Under the pieces are notes generated by a model that did no database searches, was not told the DNA's origin, and saw only the letters and a program-made list of their open reading frames with translations. A stretch of 64,000 bases of DNA, taken from the NCBI RefSeq assembly GCF_014490485.1, contig NZ_JACTVA010000017.1:26263-90262 (forward strand). The letters are read 5' to 3'. Made by a program: the position numbers and the translations under genes. Shown here in pieces: positions 1 through 8,844 of this stretch. Numbering within the stretch: the first letter of the stretch is position 1; each line of letters begins with the position of its first letter. This DNA comes from Teichococcus aerophilus (GTDB lineage Bacteria; Pseudomonadota; Alphaproteobacteria; Acetobacterales; Acetobacteraceae).

Positions 1-1
1 C

Positions 2-1105
2 TTCGCGACCGGCTGCTTCCCGCGGCGCCATGGCCTGCAGGGCAATTCCGTCGCGCTGATGGATGAGGGGCGACTGGTGGTCCACGACGTCGGCAAGCCG
101 GAGTTCATGGACGAATGGCGGCAGCTGCGCGGCCGCACCCTGGCGGTGCCCACCCTGGCCCAGCGCCTGGCGGCCGACCGGCGCCCGGCCAGCATAGTGT
201 TCAGCAACGTCTCGCCCGGGGCGGCGCGGGCGCACGACCCGGATGGCCATGGCTGGGTGTTCCACCGCGCCTGCTCCTTCGCTCCGGGGCCCCGCCCGCT
301 GGAAGGAGAGGAAGCGGTGTCCGACATCACCCTGGATACGGACGGCGACGGCAGGCTCACCACCCGCTTCATCGCCCAGGCCGTCCAGCGTGACGCCGCC
401 TTGTCGGTGCTGTGGCTGGGTGAGCCGGACCACGCGCAGCACGAGGCGCCGCTGGGCTCACCTGCCTGCCGCGCCGCCATTGCGGGTGCCGATGCCTGCT
501 TCCAGCGTGTGCGGGAAGCGGTGGAGCGGCAACGGGCGCGGGGCGAGGACATTCTCCTCATCGCCTGCTCCGACCACGGGCACCAGACGGTGACCGAGGT
601 CGTCGATATCGATGCCGCGTTGGCTACGGCTAGGCTGGATGAGGGCGTGGCGGTCGCTTCCAACGGCACCAGCGCCCTGGTCTACCTGCATCCGGGCCAC
701 ATGGCGCGGGCCGACGCCATCCTTGCTTTCCTCGGGGCGCAGCCCTGGGCCGGGGAGGTGATCTCCGGCGAGGATCTTGGCCGCATCGGGCAGGCGTCCG
801 CCGATGCCCTGCTCTGCGCCGTCTCCATGCGGGGGGACGCGCTTGCCAATGAGTTCGGGGTGCCGGGACGCGCCGCCGCCGTGAAGCCCGCGCAGGGCAA
901 ACCGGACCGCCTGGGCTGCGGCCAGCATGGCGGCCTGAATCCGTTCGAGCAGATGCCGTTCCTGATGATCCAGGGTGACGGCTTCGCTGCCGGGCGGGAG
1001 AGCCTGGCACCGACCTGCGTGGTTGATCTCGCCCCCACCATCCTGCGCCACCTAGGCCTGTCCGACATGGGCTGTGACGGCCGGGCGCTGCAGAACCAGG
1101 AGTAG
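2..1105 (+). CDS. alkaline-phosphatase-superfamily phosphodiesterase, 5'-truncated by window edge
   Basis: Open from the first base of the window, so the N-terminus lies outside; the ATG at 59 is internal because homologous-looking sequence (a GCFPRRHGLQGNS stretch typical just after the nucleophile region) precedes it in frame. Metal-ligand motifs of the type I phosphodiesterase/nucleotide pyrophosphatase family are visible: GEPDHAQHE near 420-450, CSDHGHQ near 570-590 and CGQHGG near 920-935. Such enzymes hydrolyse phosphodiesters or phosphonates with two bound metals, usually outside the cytoplasm. It ends 6 bases before a binding-protein gene and so probably heads or sits within that transporter operon, which suggests the transported ligand or its precursor is a phosphoester or phosphonate; the substrate cannot be read from sequence. 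Confidence 0.8.
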   Translation, partial: FATGCFPRRHGLQGNSVALMDEGRLVVHDVGKPEFMDEWRQLRGRTLAVPTLAQRLAADRRPASIVFSNVSPGAARAHDPDGHGWVFHRACSFAPGPRPLEGEEAVSDITLDTDGDGRLTTRFIAQAVQRDAALSVLWLGEPDHAQHEAPLGSPACRAAIAGADACFQRVREAVERQRARGEDILLIACSDHGHQTVTEVVDIDAALATARLDEGVAVASNGTSALVYLHPGHMARADAILAFLGAQPWAGEVISGEDLGRIGQASADALLCAVSMRGDALANEFGVPGRAAAVKPAQGKPDRLGCGQHGGLNPFEQMPFLMIQGDGFAAGRESLAPTCVVDLAPTILRHLGLSDMGCDGRALQNQE

Positions 1106-1111
1106 TATCGG

Positions 1112-2656
1112 ATGACCTTCTCCCTTTCCCGCCGCGCGGCACTTGGTGGCCTGGCCTCCCTGCCGCTAGCCGGCATGGCCCCGGCCTTCGCCCAGCCATC
1201 CGCTCCACAGGCTCCGCGCCGGGGCGGGGTGCTGCAATACGCCACCCTCGGCCTCGATACCTCGGACCCGCACCGCCACACCGGCGCGATTGGGGTGCAG
1301 CAGGCCTTCGTCGAGGGCCTGACGAGCATCGCCGCCAATGGCAGCGTGGAGCCGTTCCTGGCCGAAGCCTTCGAAGTCTCGGCCGATGGCAAGACCTACA
1401 CCTTCCGCATCCGCCCAGGTGTGCGCTTCCACAATGGCGACGTGCTGGCCGCCGCCGATGTCGTCGCGAACATGGAACGGGTGAAGACCAAGGTGAAAGG
1501 CGGCTGGCTGACCAGCGCCATGCGCCAGGCGGAGAGCATGGAGGCACCGGACGAGCGCACCGTCGTGCTGCGCCTGAAGGAGCCGTTCGCGCCGCTGCTG
1601 AACCTGGTGTCGGAGCTGTGGATCCTGTCGCCGAAATCGCCCGGTTGGGAGGAGACGATCACCCAGCCGATCGGGACCGGCCCCTTCACCTTCGGCACCT
1701 GGCAGCCCAAGGTCCGCTTCCAGGCCCCGGCCTTCGAAGGCTACTGGCAGCAGGGCAGGCCCTACCTCTCGGCGGTGGAGTTCGATCTGCGGGAGGTGGC
1801 CGACCCGGGCCTCGCGCTGCGCGCCGGGGACCTGCACGTCGCCTCCGTGACGCGCGACAAGCTGCGCCCGCTGCAGCGCGACGCCGCGATGAAGCCGGCG
1901 CCCATCCGCGACACGACCTGGTACTTCGCGTCCTTCAACAACCGCAGGCCGCGCGCGCCGCTGCAGGACCCGCGCGTGCGCCAGGCCATCGGCCACGCCA
2001 TCGACAAGCGCGCGCTGATGACCTTCGCGGCCGGGCCGGATGCCATCGTCACCAACCAGATGGTGATCCCCGGCAATGTCTACTTCGACCAGGCCACGCA
2101 TGACGCCGACGCCTACGCCAAGCCCGACCTGGACCGCGCGCGCGCCCTGCTGCGCGAAGCCGGGGTGAACCCGGCACAGCACCGGCTGGAAGTCGTCTCC
2201 TGGCAAAGCGCCTGGCCGCAGGCCGTGGTGCAGATGATCAAGAAGCTCGGCTTCGAGGTGAACCACGTGCCGTTGGATGATGTCGGCGCGCAGCGCCGCC
2301 TCGGCCAGTACGACTGGGACATCGCCCTGATGGAATCCGGCCCGCGCGCCGACATCTTCCTGCGCTACGTCCGCCTGACCAGCGATGGGCCCAACCCCGT
2401 GCTGTGGGGCGGCATCCAGGACGAGGCGCTGGACGGGCTGATTGACAGGGCCGTGGCCGAGCCGGACCAGACGCGCCGCGTGGCCAACTACCTCGCGGCC
2501 TGGAAGCGCATCATGGAGAAGGACTACTTCTACGTCCTCGGCCATGAGCAATCGATCATCGTCAGCCGCGCCGAGGTGCAGGGCTGGGAGCCGGGCTTCA
2601 CCTGGTCCCCGCACTGGGCCAGCGGCGGCCTGGCGCAGACCTGGCTGAAAGCGTGA
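1112..2656 (+). CDS. ABC transporter substrate-binding protein, family 5 (dipeptide/oligopeptide type)
   Basis: A 514-residue periplasmic binding protein of the SBP_bac_5 family. The N-terminus carries a twin-arginine-like signal (SRRAALGG at residues 6-13, hydrophobic core, AFAQP cleavage region about residue 27). The family pattern is clear: a YTFRIRPGVRFHNGD segment near residues 91-105 and a GTGPF motif near 190. It would deliver a peptide, opine or similar ligand to the permeases encoded immediately downstream. The stop overlaps the GTG start of the first permease by two bases, so translation is probably coupled. The ligand is unknown; the upstream phosphodiesterase hints at a phosphorylated or phosphonate compound. 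Confidence 0.9.
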   Translation: MTFSLSRRAALGGLASLPLAGMAPAFAQPSAPQAPRRGGVLQYATLGLDTSDPHRHTGAIGVQQAFVEGLTSIAANGSVEPFLAEAFEVSADGKTYTFRIRPGVRFHNGDVLAAADVVANMERVKTKVKGGWLTSAMRQAESMEAPDERTVVLRLKEPFAPLLNLVSELWILSPKSPGWEETITQPIGTGPFTFGTWQPKVRFQAPAFEGYWQQGRPYLSAVEFDLREVADPGLALRAGDLHVASVTRDKLRPLQRDAAMKPAPIRDTTWYFASFNNRRPRAPLQDPRVRQAIGHAIDKRALMTFAAGPDAIVTNQMVIPGNVYFDQATHDADAYAKPDLDRARALLREAGVNPAQHRLEVVSWQSAWPQAVVQMIKKLGFEVNHVPLDDVGAQRRLGQYDWDIALMESGPRADIFLRYVRLTSDGPNPVLWGGIQDEALDGLIDRAVAEPDQTRRVANYLAAWKRIMEKDYFYVLGHEQSIIVSRAEVQGWEPGFTWSPHWASGGLAQTWLKA

Positions 2657-3516
2657 TGGGCGGCGCCGCGATCCTGCCCGTGGATGTCGCCGGGCGGCAT
2701 GGCCCATCGGGCCGCCTCCTGGTGGGGGCTGCCCTGGTGCTGCTGGCGCTGGCTCCGGGGCTGGTCCGCCTGCTCCTCGGCGGCGCCGATCCGCTGGACC
2801 AGGATCTGCTGGCGCTGAACCTGCCACCAGGTGCCGGGCATCCGCTCGGCACCGACCATCTTGGCCGCGACGTGCTGGCGCGCCTGACCGTCGGCACGTG
2901 GCTGACGCTGGGCACAGGCATCGGCGGCGTGCTGCTGGCGGCGCTGGCCGGCGGCGTGGTGGCGCTGCTGGCGCTGACGCTGGGCGGCGCCGCCCGCGCC
3001 ACGGCCTACGCCGTCTTCGACCTGCTGCGGGTGCTGCCCGGCGTTCTGCTCGCGCTGCTGACCGCTGTGGCGCTGGGCAATGGCGTCGGGCCGGTGACGC
3101 TGGCACTGGGCCTGTCCTTCGCACCGCTCTTCGCCGAGGTGGTGCGCGCCACCCACGAACGCGAGATGGCGGCCGACTACGTGGCGGCGGCCCAGGTCTT
3201 CGGACTGGGCCGGCTGGCGGTGCTGTGGCGGCACGTCCTGCCCAACTTGGCCGGGCCGGCGGTGACGCTCTGCGCCATCGTGCTGCCGCGCTGCATCGTC
3301 ACGGAATCCGTCCTGTCCTTCCTCGGCCTCGGCGTTTCCCCCGACCAGCCGAGCTGGGGGCGGATGATCGCCGATGCCAGCGGCTTCGCCGAGGACGCGC
3401 CGCACGCAGTCCTGGCGCCTATGCTGGCGCTCGCCCTGCTGACGCTCGGCCTGTCCCTGCTGGGCGAGGCGGCGCGGCGACGCTTCGACCCGCTGCGCCG
3501 GGAGCAGCGCCCGTGA
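2653..3516 (+). CDS. ABC transporter permease, DppC type
   Basis: A 287-residue inner-membrane permease starting at a GTG that overlaps the previous stop. The family hallmark GTDHLGRDVL is at residues 66-75, followed by several hydrophobic segments, and the cytoplasmic EAA-type loop (DYVAAAQVFGLG then HVLPN) that docks on the ATPase is near residues 175-195. It is one half of the channel for the upstream binding protein. Start choice rests on the GTGA overlap; an ATG at 2656 is the alternative. In dipeptide operons DppB normally precedes DppC; here the DppC-like gene comes first. Confidence 0.88.
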   Translation: MMGGAAILPVDVAGRHGPSGRLLVGAALVLLALAPGLVRLLLGGADPLDQDLLALNLPPGAGHPLGTDHLGRDVLARLTVGTWLTLGTGIGGVLLAALAGGVVALLALTLGGAARATAYAVFDLLRVLPGVLLALLTAVALGNGVGPVTLALGLSFAPLFAEVVRATHEREMAADYVAAAQVFGLGRLAVLWRHVLPNLAGPAVTLCAIVLPRCIVTESVLSFLGLGVSPDQPSWGRMIADASGFAEDAPHAVLAPMLALALLTLGLSLLGEAARRRFDPLRREQRP

Positions 3517-4424
3517 GGGCCTTTCTTCCCCTGGGCATCAGCCTGCTGCGCGCGCTGGTGCTCGTGGCCACCATCACCTTCATCGTCTTCCTGCTGATCC
3601 GCGCGGTGCCGGGCGACGTCGTGGACGTGCTGGCCGCCCAGGGCGACCTGACACCGGCGCAACAGGCCGCCCTGCGCGTGGATCTCGGCCTTGATGGGAC
3701 GGTGGCCGAGCAGTTCCTGCGCTGGCTGCGCCAGGCGGTGGCAGGCGACCTCGGGCAGTCCGTCCGCTTCGGCCGACCTGTCATCGGCATGGTGGAACAG
3801 GCCATCCCCTCCACCATCGTCTTCGCCGCCGCCGCATTCTCGTTCGGACTCTGTCTCGCCCTGGTCCTGGCGCTCGGGGCGCTGATGGCGCCGCGCTCGC
3901 CGCTACCAGCGCTGGTGGAGGCCATCAACCTGTGGTCCATCGCGGTGCCGACCTTCGTCGCGGGCATGGCGGCGATCCTGGTCTTCTCCATCTGGCTGGG
4001 CTGGCTGCCGGTGATCGGCAACATGGTCGCGCCGGTGGTGATCCTCGGGCTCGACATCGCCGGGCAACTCGCCAAGCCGCTGCTGGAGGAACTGCGCGAG
4101 GCGAGGCTCGCGCCGCATGTCCGCGCAGCCCGGGCGCGTGGCATCCACCCCGTGCTGGTCGCGGCGCGGTACGTGCTGCCCAAGACGGTTCCGGTGCTGC
4201 TGGCGCTGTCCTCCATCAGCCTGGCATCGCTGATCGGCGGCACCATGACCATGGAAGCGCTGTTCGGCCTGCCCGGGTTGGGCAGCCTGGTGCTGAACGC
4301 CGTCAGCGGGCGCGACTACCCGGTGCTGCAGGCGGTGGTCATGGTACTCGCCCTGGGCGTCGTGCTGATCAACGCGGTGGCCGACCTGGCGCGCCGCCTG
4401 ACCGACCCGAGGATGCGCGCATGA
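3513..4424 (+). CDS. ABC transporter permease, DppB type
   Basis: A 303-residue permease. The reading frame stays open far upstream (to about 2898), but the real start is placed at the GTG at 3513, which overlaps the stop of the DppC-like gene and gives a proper first membrane segment (LVATITFIVFLLIRAVPGD). Six hydrophobic segments and the EAA loop (APHVRAARARGIHPV about residues 205-220, then RYVLPK) fit the BPD_transp_1 family. It pairs with the preceding permease. The gene ends in an ATGA overlap with the ATPase gene, completing a four-gene uptake operon. Confidence 0.87.
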   Translation: MRAFLPLGISLLRALVLVATITFIVFLLIRAVPGDVVDVLAAQGDLTPAQQAALRVDLGLDGTVAEQFLRWLRQAVAGDLGQSVRFGRPVIGMVEQAIPSTIVFAAAAFSFGLCLALVLALGALMAPRSPLPALVEAINLWSIAVPTFVAGMAAILVFSIWLGWLPVIGNMVAPVVILGLDIAGQLAKPLLEELREARLAPHVRAARARGIHPVLVAARYVLPKTVPVLLALSSISLASLIGGTMTMEALFGLPGLGSLVLNAVSGRDYPVLQAVVMVLALGVVLINAVADLARRLTDPRMRA

Positions 4425-6067
4425 GCATCGAGACCGCCTCTCCCCTGCTGCGCATTTCCGGCCTGCAGGTGGGGTTCCCCGGCGCGGCGCCGCTGGTGCG
4501 CGACCTCGGCTTCACCCTCTCGAAAGGGGAGGTGCTGGGGTTGGTCGGCGAGTCCGGCAGCGGCAAGTCGCTCACGGTATCCGCGCTGATCGGCCTGTTG
4601 CCGGATGGCATGGCGGCGCGGGGCAGCGCCATGTTTGATGGGCAGGACCTGCTGTCCCTGCCGCCGCAGGGCTGGCGCGCGCTGCGAGGGCGGCGGATCG
4701 GCATGGTCTTCCAGGACCCGCTGGCGGCGCTCAACCCCTTCATGACGATCGGTGCGCAACTGGCCGAGGCGATCAAGGCCCATCACCCGCTGCGCGGCCG
4801 GGATCTGCATGCACGCGCCGAAGAACTGCTCGGCGAGGTGGGCCTGGAGCGGACTTTCCTCGGCCTTTATCCGCATGCTCTCTCGGGGGGGCAGCAACAG
4901 CGGGCGGTGATTGCCCTGGCGCTTTCGGGCGACCCTTGCCTGCTGCTGGCGGACGAGCCGACCACGGCGCTCGATACGGTCGTGCAGGCACAGATCCTGG
5001 CCCTGCTGCGGCGCCTGGTCGCATCGCGAGGGTTGGCGGCGGTCTTTATATCCCACGACCTCGGGGTGGTCGCGCGCATCGCCGACACGGTCGGCATCAT
5101 GTGCCAGGGCGAGTTGCTGGAGGCCGGACCGACCGCGCAACTGCTGTCCGAACCGTCCCATTCCTACAGTCGTAGCCTCGTTGCCGCCTGCCGCGACCTG
5201 CCGGGCTGGGAGGAGGCACCCATCGCCGATGTTCCGGCCCTTCGCCTGCGCAACCTGATCGTCAGCTACGGCTCGGGAGGCCTGTTCCGCCAACCGCGCC
5301 AGGTGGTGCACGGGATCGACCTGGATGTCCCGGCAGGCGGGGTGCTGAGCGTCGTCGGCGCATCCGGCGGCGGCAAGAGCAGCATCGCCCGCGCGCTGGT
5401 GGGGCTGGCCGGGGCGAAGGCCGATGTCTGCGAGATCGGCGGCGTATCCATGCCATTGGGGCCGCGGGGGCGGCGCAGCGACGTGGCACAACGCGTCCAG
5501 ATCGTCTTCCAGAACCCCACGGCGTCGCTCAACCCGCGCATGACGGTGGCCCAGGTGTTGGCAGAAGCCCTCAGGCGCCTGGGGCTGCCGCGCGGGGAGG
5601 AGCAACGCCGCATGGTCGCCGCGCTGGACGAAGTTGGGCTCGGCGGCGAATATCTGCGCCGGTTTCCCCATCAACTCTCCGGCGGGCAGAAGCAGCGTGT
5701 CGCCATCGCCCGGGCCTTGCTGACCGAGCCGACGCTGTTGATCTGCGATGAGATCCTCTCGGCCTTGGACGCCACGGTGCAGGCGCAGATCCTGCGGCTC
5801 CTGTGCCGGCTGCGGCTCGAACGCGGCCTCGCACTGCTCTTCATCGGGCACGATCTCGGCGTCGTGCGGACCCTGGGTGGTTCGGTCGCGGTGATCGAGG
5901 CGGGACGTATCGTCGAAAAGGGCAGGGCTGCCGAGGTGCTGGCCCAGCCACGGCACAGCTTCACGCAGCGCCTGGTGGCAGCCGAAGTCTCCGTCTCGCC
6001 GCAGTGGAGCCAGACCCAAGTCGCGGCGGAGTACCCTGGTCTTCAGCGTGCGGTCGTCGCTGGCTGA
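4421..6067 (+). CDS. two-domain ABC transporter ATPase (DppD-DppF fusion type)
   Basis: A 548-residue protein with two complete ABC ATPase domains in one chain. Domain 1 has Walker A GESGSGKS at residues 43-50, signature LSGGQQQR about 154-161 and Walker B LLLADEP about 175-181. Domain 2 has Walker A GASGGGKS at 313-320, signature LSGGQKQR about 419-426 and Walker B ICDEILSALD about 441-450, where the usual DEP is DEI. It powers the transporter encoded upstream and starts in an ATGA overlap with the DppB-type gene. The frame is open upstream but the ATG at 4421 is well supported. This is the last gene before the insertion sequences. Confidence 0.9.
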   Translation: MSIETASPLLRISGLQVGFPGAAPLVRDLGFTLSKGEVLGLVGESGSGKSLTVSALIGLLPDGMAARGSAMFDGQDLLSLPPQGWRALRGRRIGMVFQDPLAALNPFMTIGAQLAEAIKAHHPLRGRDLHARAEELLGEVGLERTFLGLYPHALSGGQQQRAVIALALSGDPCLLLADEPTTALDTVVQAQILALLRRLVASRGLAAVFISHDLGVVARIADTVGIMCQGELLEAGPTAQLLSEPSHSYSRSLVAACRDLPGWEEAPIADVPALRLRNLIVSYGSGGLFRQPRQVVHGIDLDVPAGGVLSVVGASGGGKSSIARALVGLAGAKADVCEIGGVSMPLGPRGRRSDVAQRVQIVFQNPTASLNPRMTVAQVLAEALRRLGLPRGEEQRRMVAALDEVGLGGEYLRRFPHQLSGGQKQRVAIARALLTEPTLLICDEILSALDATVQAQILRLLCRLRLERGLALLFIGHDLGVVRTLGGSVAVIEAGRIVEKGRAAEVLAQPRHSFTQRLVAAEVSVSPQWSQTQVAAEYPGLQRAVVAG

Positions 6068-6133
6068 CGCCAAAGGATCACAGCGTATCGGACGTTTCCC
6101 AGAGCGGCCATGCTCCCGGTACGAATGCTGCTA

Positions 6134-6993
6134 GAGGCTGTTATGGACCTGCGGGTGGGTAACGATCAGGCTGCAGGGGATGTGTGCCCGCAAGCCTTAC
6201 CCCTCCGACGTTTCTGATGACGAATGGGCGCTGGTCGCGCCCTACCTGACGCTGCTGCCGGAGGCGGCCGGGCAGCGCGAGCATAGCTTGCGCGAGGCGT
6301 TCAACGGCCTGCGCTATGTCATCAAGACCGGCGCGCCCTGGCGCTGGATGCCGAACGACCTGCCGCCTTAGGCCGCTGTCTATCAACAGGCGCAGCGCTG
6401 GCTGGCAGCGGGCTGCTTTGAGGCACTGGCCGAGGATCTCAGGGCGGTGCCGCGGCGGGCAGCCGGAAGAACAGCGCAGCCCAGCGCTGCCATCCTGGAC
6501 AGCCGTACGCTGCGCTCATCGCCGGAAAGCGGTGAGCGAGCCGGATATGACGGCGCCAAGCGCAAGAAGGGCTCGAAGCTGCATCTGGCGGTCGACACGC
6601 TGGGCCACCTGCTGGCGCTGCACGTCACACCTGCCAGCGCAGATGACCGCGTCGAGGTTGGGCGCCTGGCGCAGGCGGTGCAGGCTTCCACCGGGCAGAG
6701 TGTCGATCTGGCCTATGTCGACCAGGGCTATACCGGCGCACGGGCGGCCGAGGCCGCCAGGGCGCATGGCATCGCGTTGGAAGTGGTGAAGCTGCCAGAG
6801 GCCAAGCGCGGCTCCGTGCTGCTGCCGCGGCGCTGGGTGGTCGAGCGATCCTTTGCCTCGGCCACCCGTTTCCGGCGGCTGGTGAAGGACTACGAGCGCT
6901 ATGCCAGCACCCTTGCCGATCTCCACCTCATCGCCTTCGCCTGCCTCATGCTCAAGCAGGCCGCTCTACTCACCCCAGGTCCATAACGGCCTC
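6134..6993 (+). mobile_element. IS5-family insertion sequence, copy A
   Basis: An 860-bp element bounded by imperfect inverted repeats: GAGGCTGTTATGGACC at the left (6134-6149) and its complement with one mismatch (C for T at the sixth base) at the right (6978-6993). Each end is flanked by TA (6132-6133 and 6994-6995) within a CTAG, fitting the short TA/CTAG target duplications of this family. It carries one transposase frame. A decayed second copy lies at 11593-12384 in opposite orientation. Confidence 0.82.
6180..6986 (+). pseudogene. IS5-family transposase interrupted by one nonsense codon
   Basis: One continuous frame encodes a DDE transposase except for a TAG at 6369-6371, between DLPP and AAVYQQAQRW. 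The second IS copy reads LPPWAAVYQQAQRW at this place, so a TGG tryptophan codon has become TAG. All else looks intact: N-terminal DUF4096-like region (YPSDVSDDEWALVAPYL), catalytic Asp in ILDSRT, Asp in YVDQGYTG and the terminal VERSFA Glu region followed by FRRLVKDY. Only one base seems to separate this copy from a full-length enzyme of 268 residues, so the inactivation is recent or is suppressed. Confidence 0.82.
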
Positions 6994-6995
6994 TA

Positions 6996-7821
6996 GGCTC
7001 AGGACCTATTAAATCCGGTTTCTGCGAATTGATGATGCTGTGATTCCATGGCGGCGGAGGTGCTGCCATGGCGGATTTGTTTTGGCTGAATGAAGGGCAG
7101 ATCCAGCGGATCTCGCCCTTTTTCCGCTCTCCCACGGGCGGAAGACCAGCGTGTCGTCAGCGTCTCCTCCACGTCATCCGCAAGGGCCTGCGCTGGCGTG
7201 ACACGCCCGCCGAGTACGGTCCGCACAAAACCCTCTACAACCGCTTCATCCGCTGGAGCCGCATGGGGGTCTTCAACCGCATCTTCGCCGGGCTGGCCGG
7301 ACGCAAAGGCCAGCCGGACCTGCTGATGATCGATGCCACCCACCTCAAGGCGCATCGTACAGCCGCCAGCCTGCTCAAAAAGGGGCTGTACCCGCCGTAT
7401 CGGGCGCACCAAGGGCGGCCTGAACTCCAAGCTGCACGCCGCCTGCGACGGCCAGGGCCGCCCGCTCGTCTTGCTGCTCTCGAAAGGTCAGATGAGCGAC
7501 CACAAGGACGCCATCCTGATGTGGCCCAGCCTGCCACCCGCCAAAGCCCTGCTGGGCGACAAGGGCTATGACAGCAACCAGCTCCGCCACACCCTCATCG
7601 ACCGCGGCATCGAACCCAACATTCCTTCAAAGCGGAACCGCAAGCAGTCCATTCCATATGACAAGGCGCTTTGCCGCCAGCGGCACCGCATCGACAACAT
7701 GTTCGGACGGCCGAAAGACTGTCGGCGCATCGCCATGCGTTACGACCGCTGCGCCCACACCGTCTTCTCCGCCATCTGCCTCGCCTGCTCCGTACTCTTC
7801 TGGATCAATGAGTCTCGAGCC
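6996..7821 (+). mobile_element. IS427-like IS5-family insertion sequence, abutting copy A
   Basis: A second, unrelated-sequence IS element begins directly after the TA that ends copy A. Imperfect terminal repeats are GGCTCAGGACCTATT at the left and GGCTCGAGACTCATT read inward from the right. TA flanks both sides (6994-6995 and 7822-7823), so the order is TA, IS, TA, IS, TA with a single shared middle TA. The right repeat overlaps the end of its transposase gene. Confidence 0.72.
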
Positions 7822-7824
7822 TAA
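7068..7824 (+). pseudogene. IS427-like transposase in two overlapping frames
   Basis: The N-terminal half (MADLFWLNEGQIQRISPFF, DUF4096-like, with the first catalytic Asp in LLMIDATHLKAH) is in one frame; from about 7380 the protein continues in the +1 frame as RRIGRTKGGLNSKLHA, second Asp in LLGDKGYDS. The join follows an A5G4 run, where related elements shift frame, but the change here needs +1 or -2 and could equally be a 2-base deletion. In the RQRHRIDNMFG motif the family's catalytic Glu is Asp (GAC). Together these suggest a defective or regulated transposase; about 250 residues if fused. Confidence 0.72.
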
Positions 7825-7837
7825 GAGAACCGCAGGA

Positions 7838-8749
7838 TCAGTGTCGTAGCGCCTCGGCCAAGTAGTCGACGAAGACGCGCACCCGTGCCGGCATGTTGGC
7901 GCCGCCGACGAAAACGGCGTGGATCGGCTCAGCATCGCCCGGATTGAACGCCTCCAGCAGCGGCACCAGCCGGCCGGAGGCAATGTCCTCCACCACGCCG
8001 AAATTGCCGATGCGGGTGACGCCGACGCCCGCCAGTGCCAGTTGCCCCAGTGTCTCGCCGTTGTTGGCCTCGATGTCACCGGTCACGGTCAGCGCATAGT
8101 CTCGTCCGTCACGGCGGAACGGCCAGGTCGGCTCGGCGCGGCGGAAGTTGAAGTTCAAACAGTTGTGTCGGTGCAGGTCCTCCGGCACGCCCGGCGTACC
8201 GCGCCGGGCCAGATAGTCGGGCGAGGCAACGATGCTGCGACCGGTCTCACCCAGACGGCGGGCCGTCAACGGGCTGTCGGCCAGCGGACCGAAGCGGACG
8301 GCGACGTCGGCCTCGCCGCCCATCACGTCCACCACCGTGTCGGTCAGGCCTATATCCACCAGGATATGAGGGAAGCGCCGTACGAAGTCGGCCAGCAGCG
8401 GCACGATACACAGCCGGCCATGCGTGAAGGCCGCGCTGACCCGCAGCCGCCCGCGCGGAGCGCCGCGGTCGGCAATGATCCGCTCGGACTCGTCGAGGTC
8501 GGCCAGGATGCGCCGTGCCGCCGCGAGATAGCTGTGACCCTCCGCCGTCAACATGATGGCGCGCGTAGTGCGCAGCATCAACCGCACGCCGAGCCGCGCC
8601 TCGATGCGGTCGATCCTGCGGCTGACGGCCGAGGGTGTGAGCCCCAGCGCGCGCCCGGCTGCGGACAGGCTGCCGCCCTGCGCCACGGCCGCGAACACTT
8701 CCAGTTCCCGTGCGCGGTCGGTCCCGGTGTCGTCCACCTTTGCGTCCAT
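7838..8749 (-). CDS. LysR-family transcriptional regulator
   Basis: A 303-residue regulator with an N-terminal winged helix-turn-helix (AVAQGGSLSAAGRALGLTPS about residues 21-40, then RRIDRIEARLGVRL) and a C-terminal periplasmic-binding-like sensor domain. It is of the CrgA/AaeR-like subgroup (GRLRVSAAFTHGRL at the hinge). It is divergent from an aldo/keto reductase gene with 95 bases between, so it probably controls that gene and perhaps the MFS pump behind it. Its 3' end lies only 14 bases from the right edge of the insertion sequences, which left it intact. Confidence 0.9.
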   Translation of the reverse strand: MDAKVDDTGTDRARELEVFAAVAQGGSLSAAGRALGLTPSAVSRRIDRIEARLGVRLMLRTTRAIMLTAEGHSYLAAARRILADLDESERIIADRGAPRGRLRVSAAFTHGRLCIVPLLADFVRRFPHILVDIGLTDTVVDVMGGEADVAVRFGPLADSPLTARRLGETGRSIVASPDYLARRGTPGVPEDLHRHNCLNFNFRRAEPTWPFRRDGRDYALTVTGDIEANNGETLGQLALAGVGVTRIGNFGVVEDIASGRLVPLLEAFNPGDAEPIHAVFVGGANMPARVRVFVDYLAEALRH

Positions 8750-8844
8750 GTCAAAGATCCTTGGCCTCCGTACTCACTACCGCTGCGTCTCCGGCCCGTC
8801 CATCTGTGCGTCTAAGGACGACCAACGGATCTCGGATCACTATC

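Noticed and set aside
1166..3124. 652-codon open frame on the minus strand
   Set aside because: It lies antisense to a binding protein and permease with clear family motifs; long antisense frames are expected in high-GC DNA.
4316..6073. 585-codon minus-strand frame
   Set aside because: Antisense to the two-domain ATPase whose Walker and signature motifs are intact; composition is His/Gln/Arg rich, typical of shadows.
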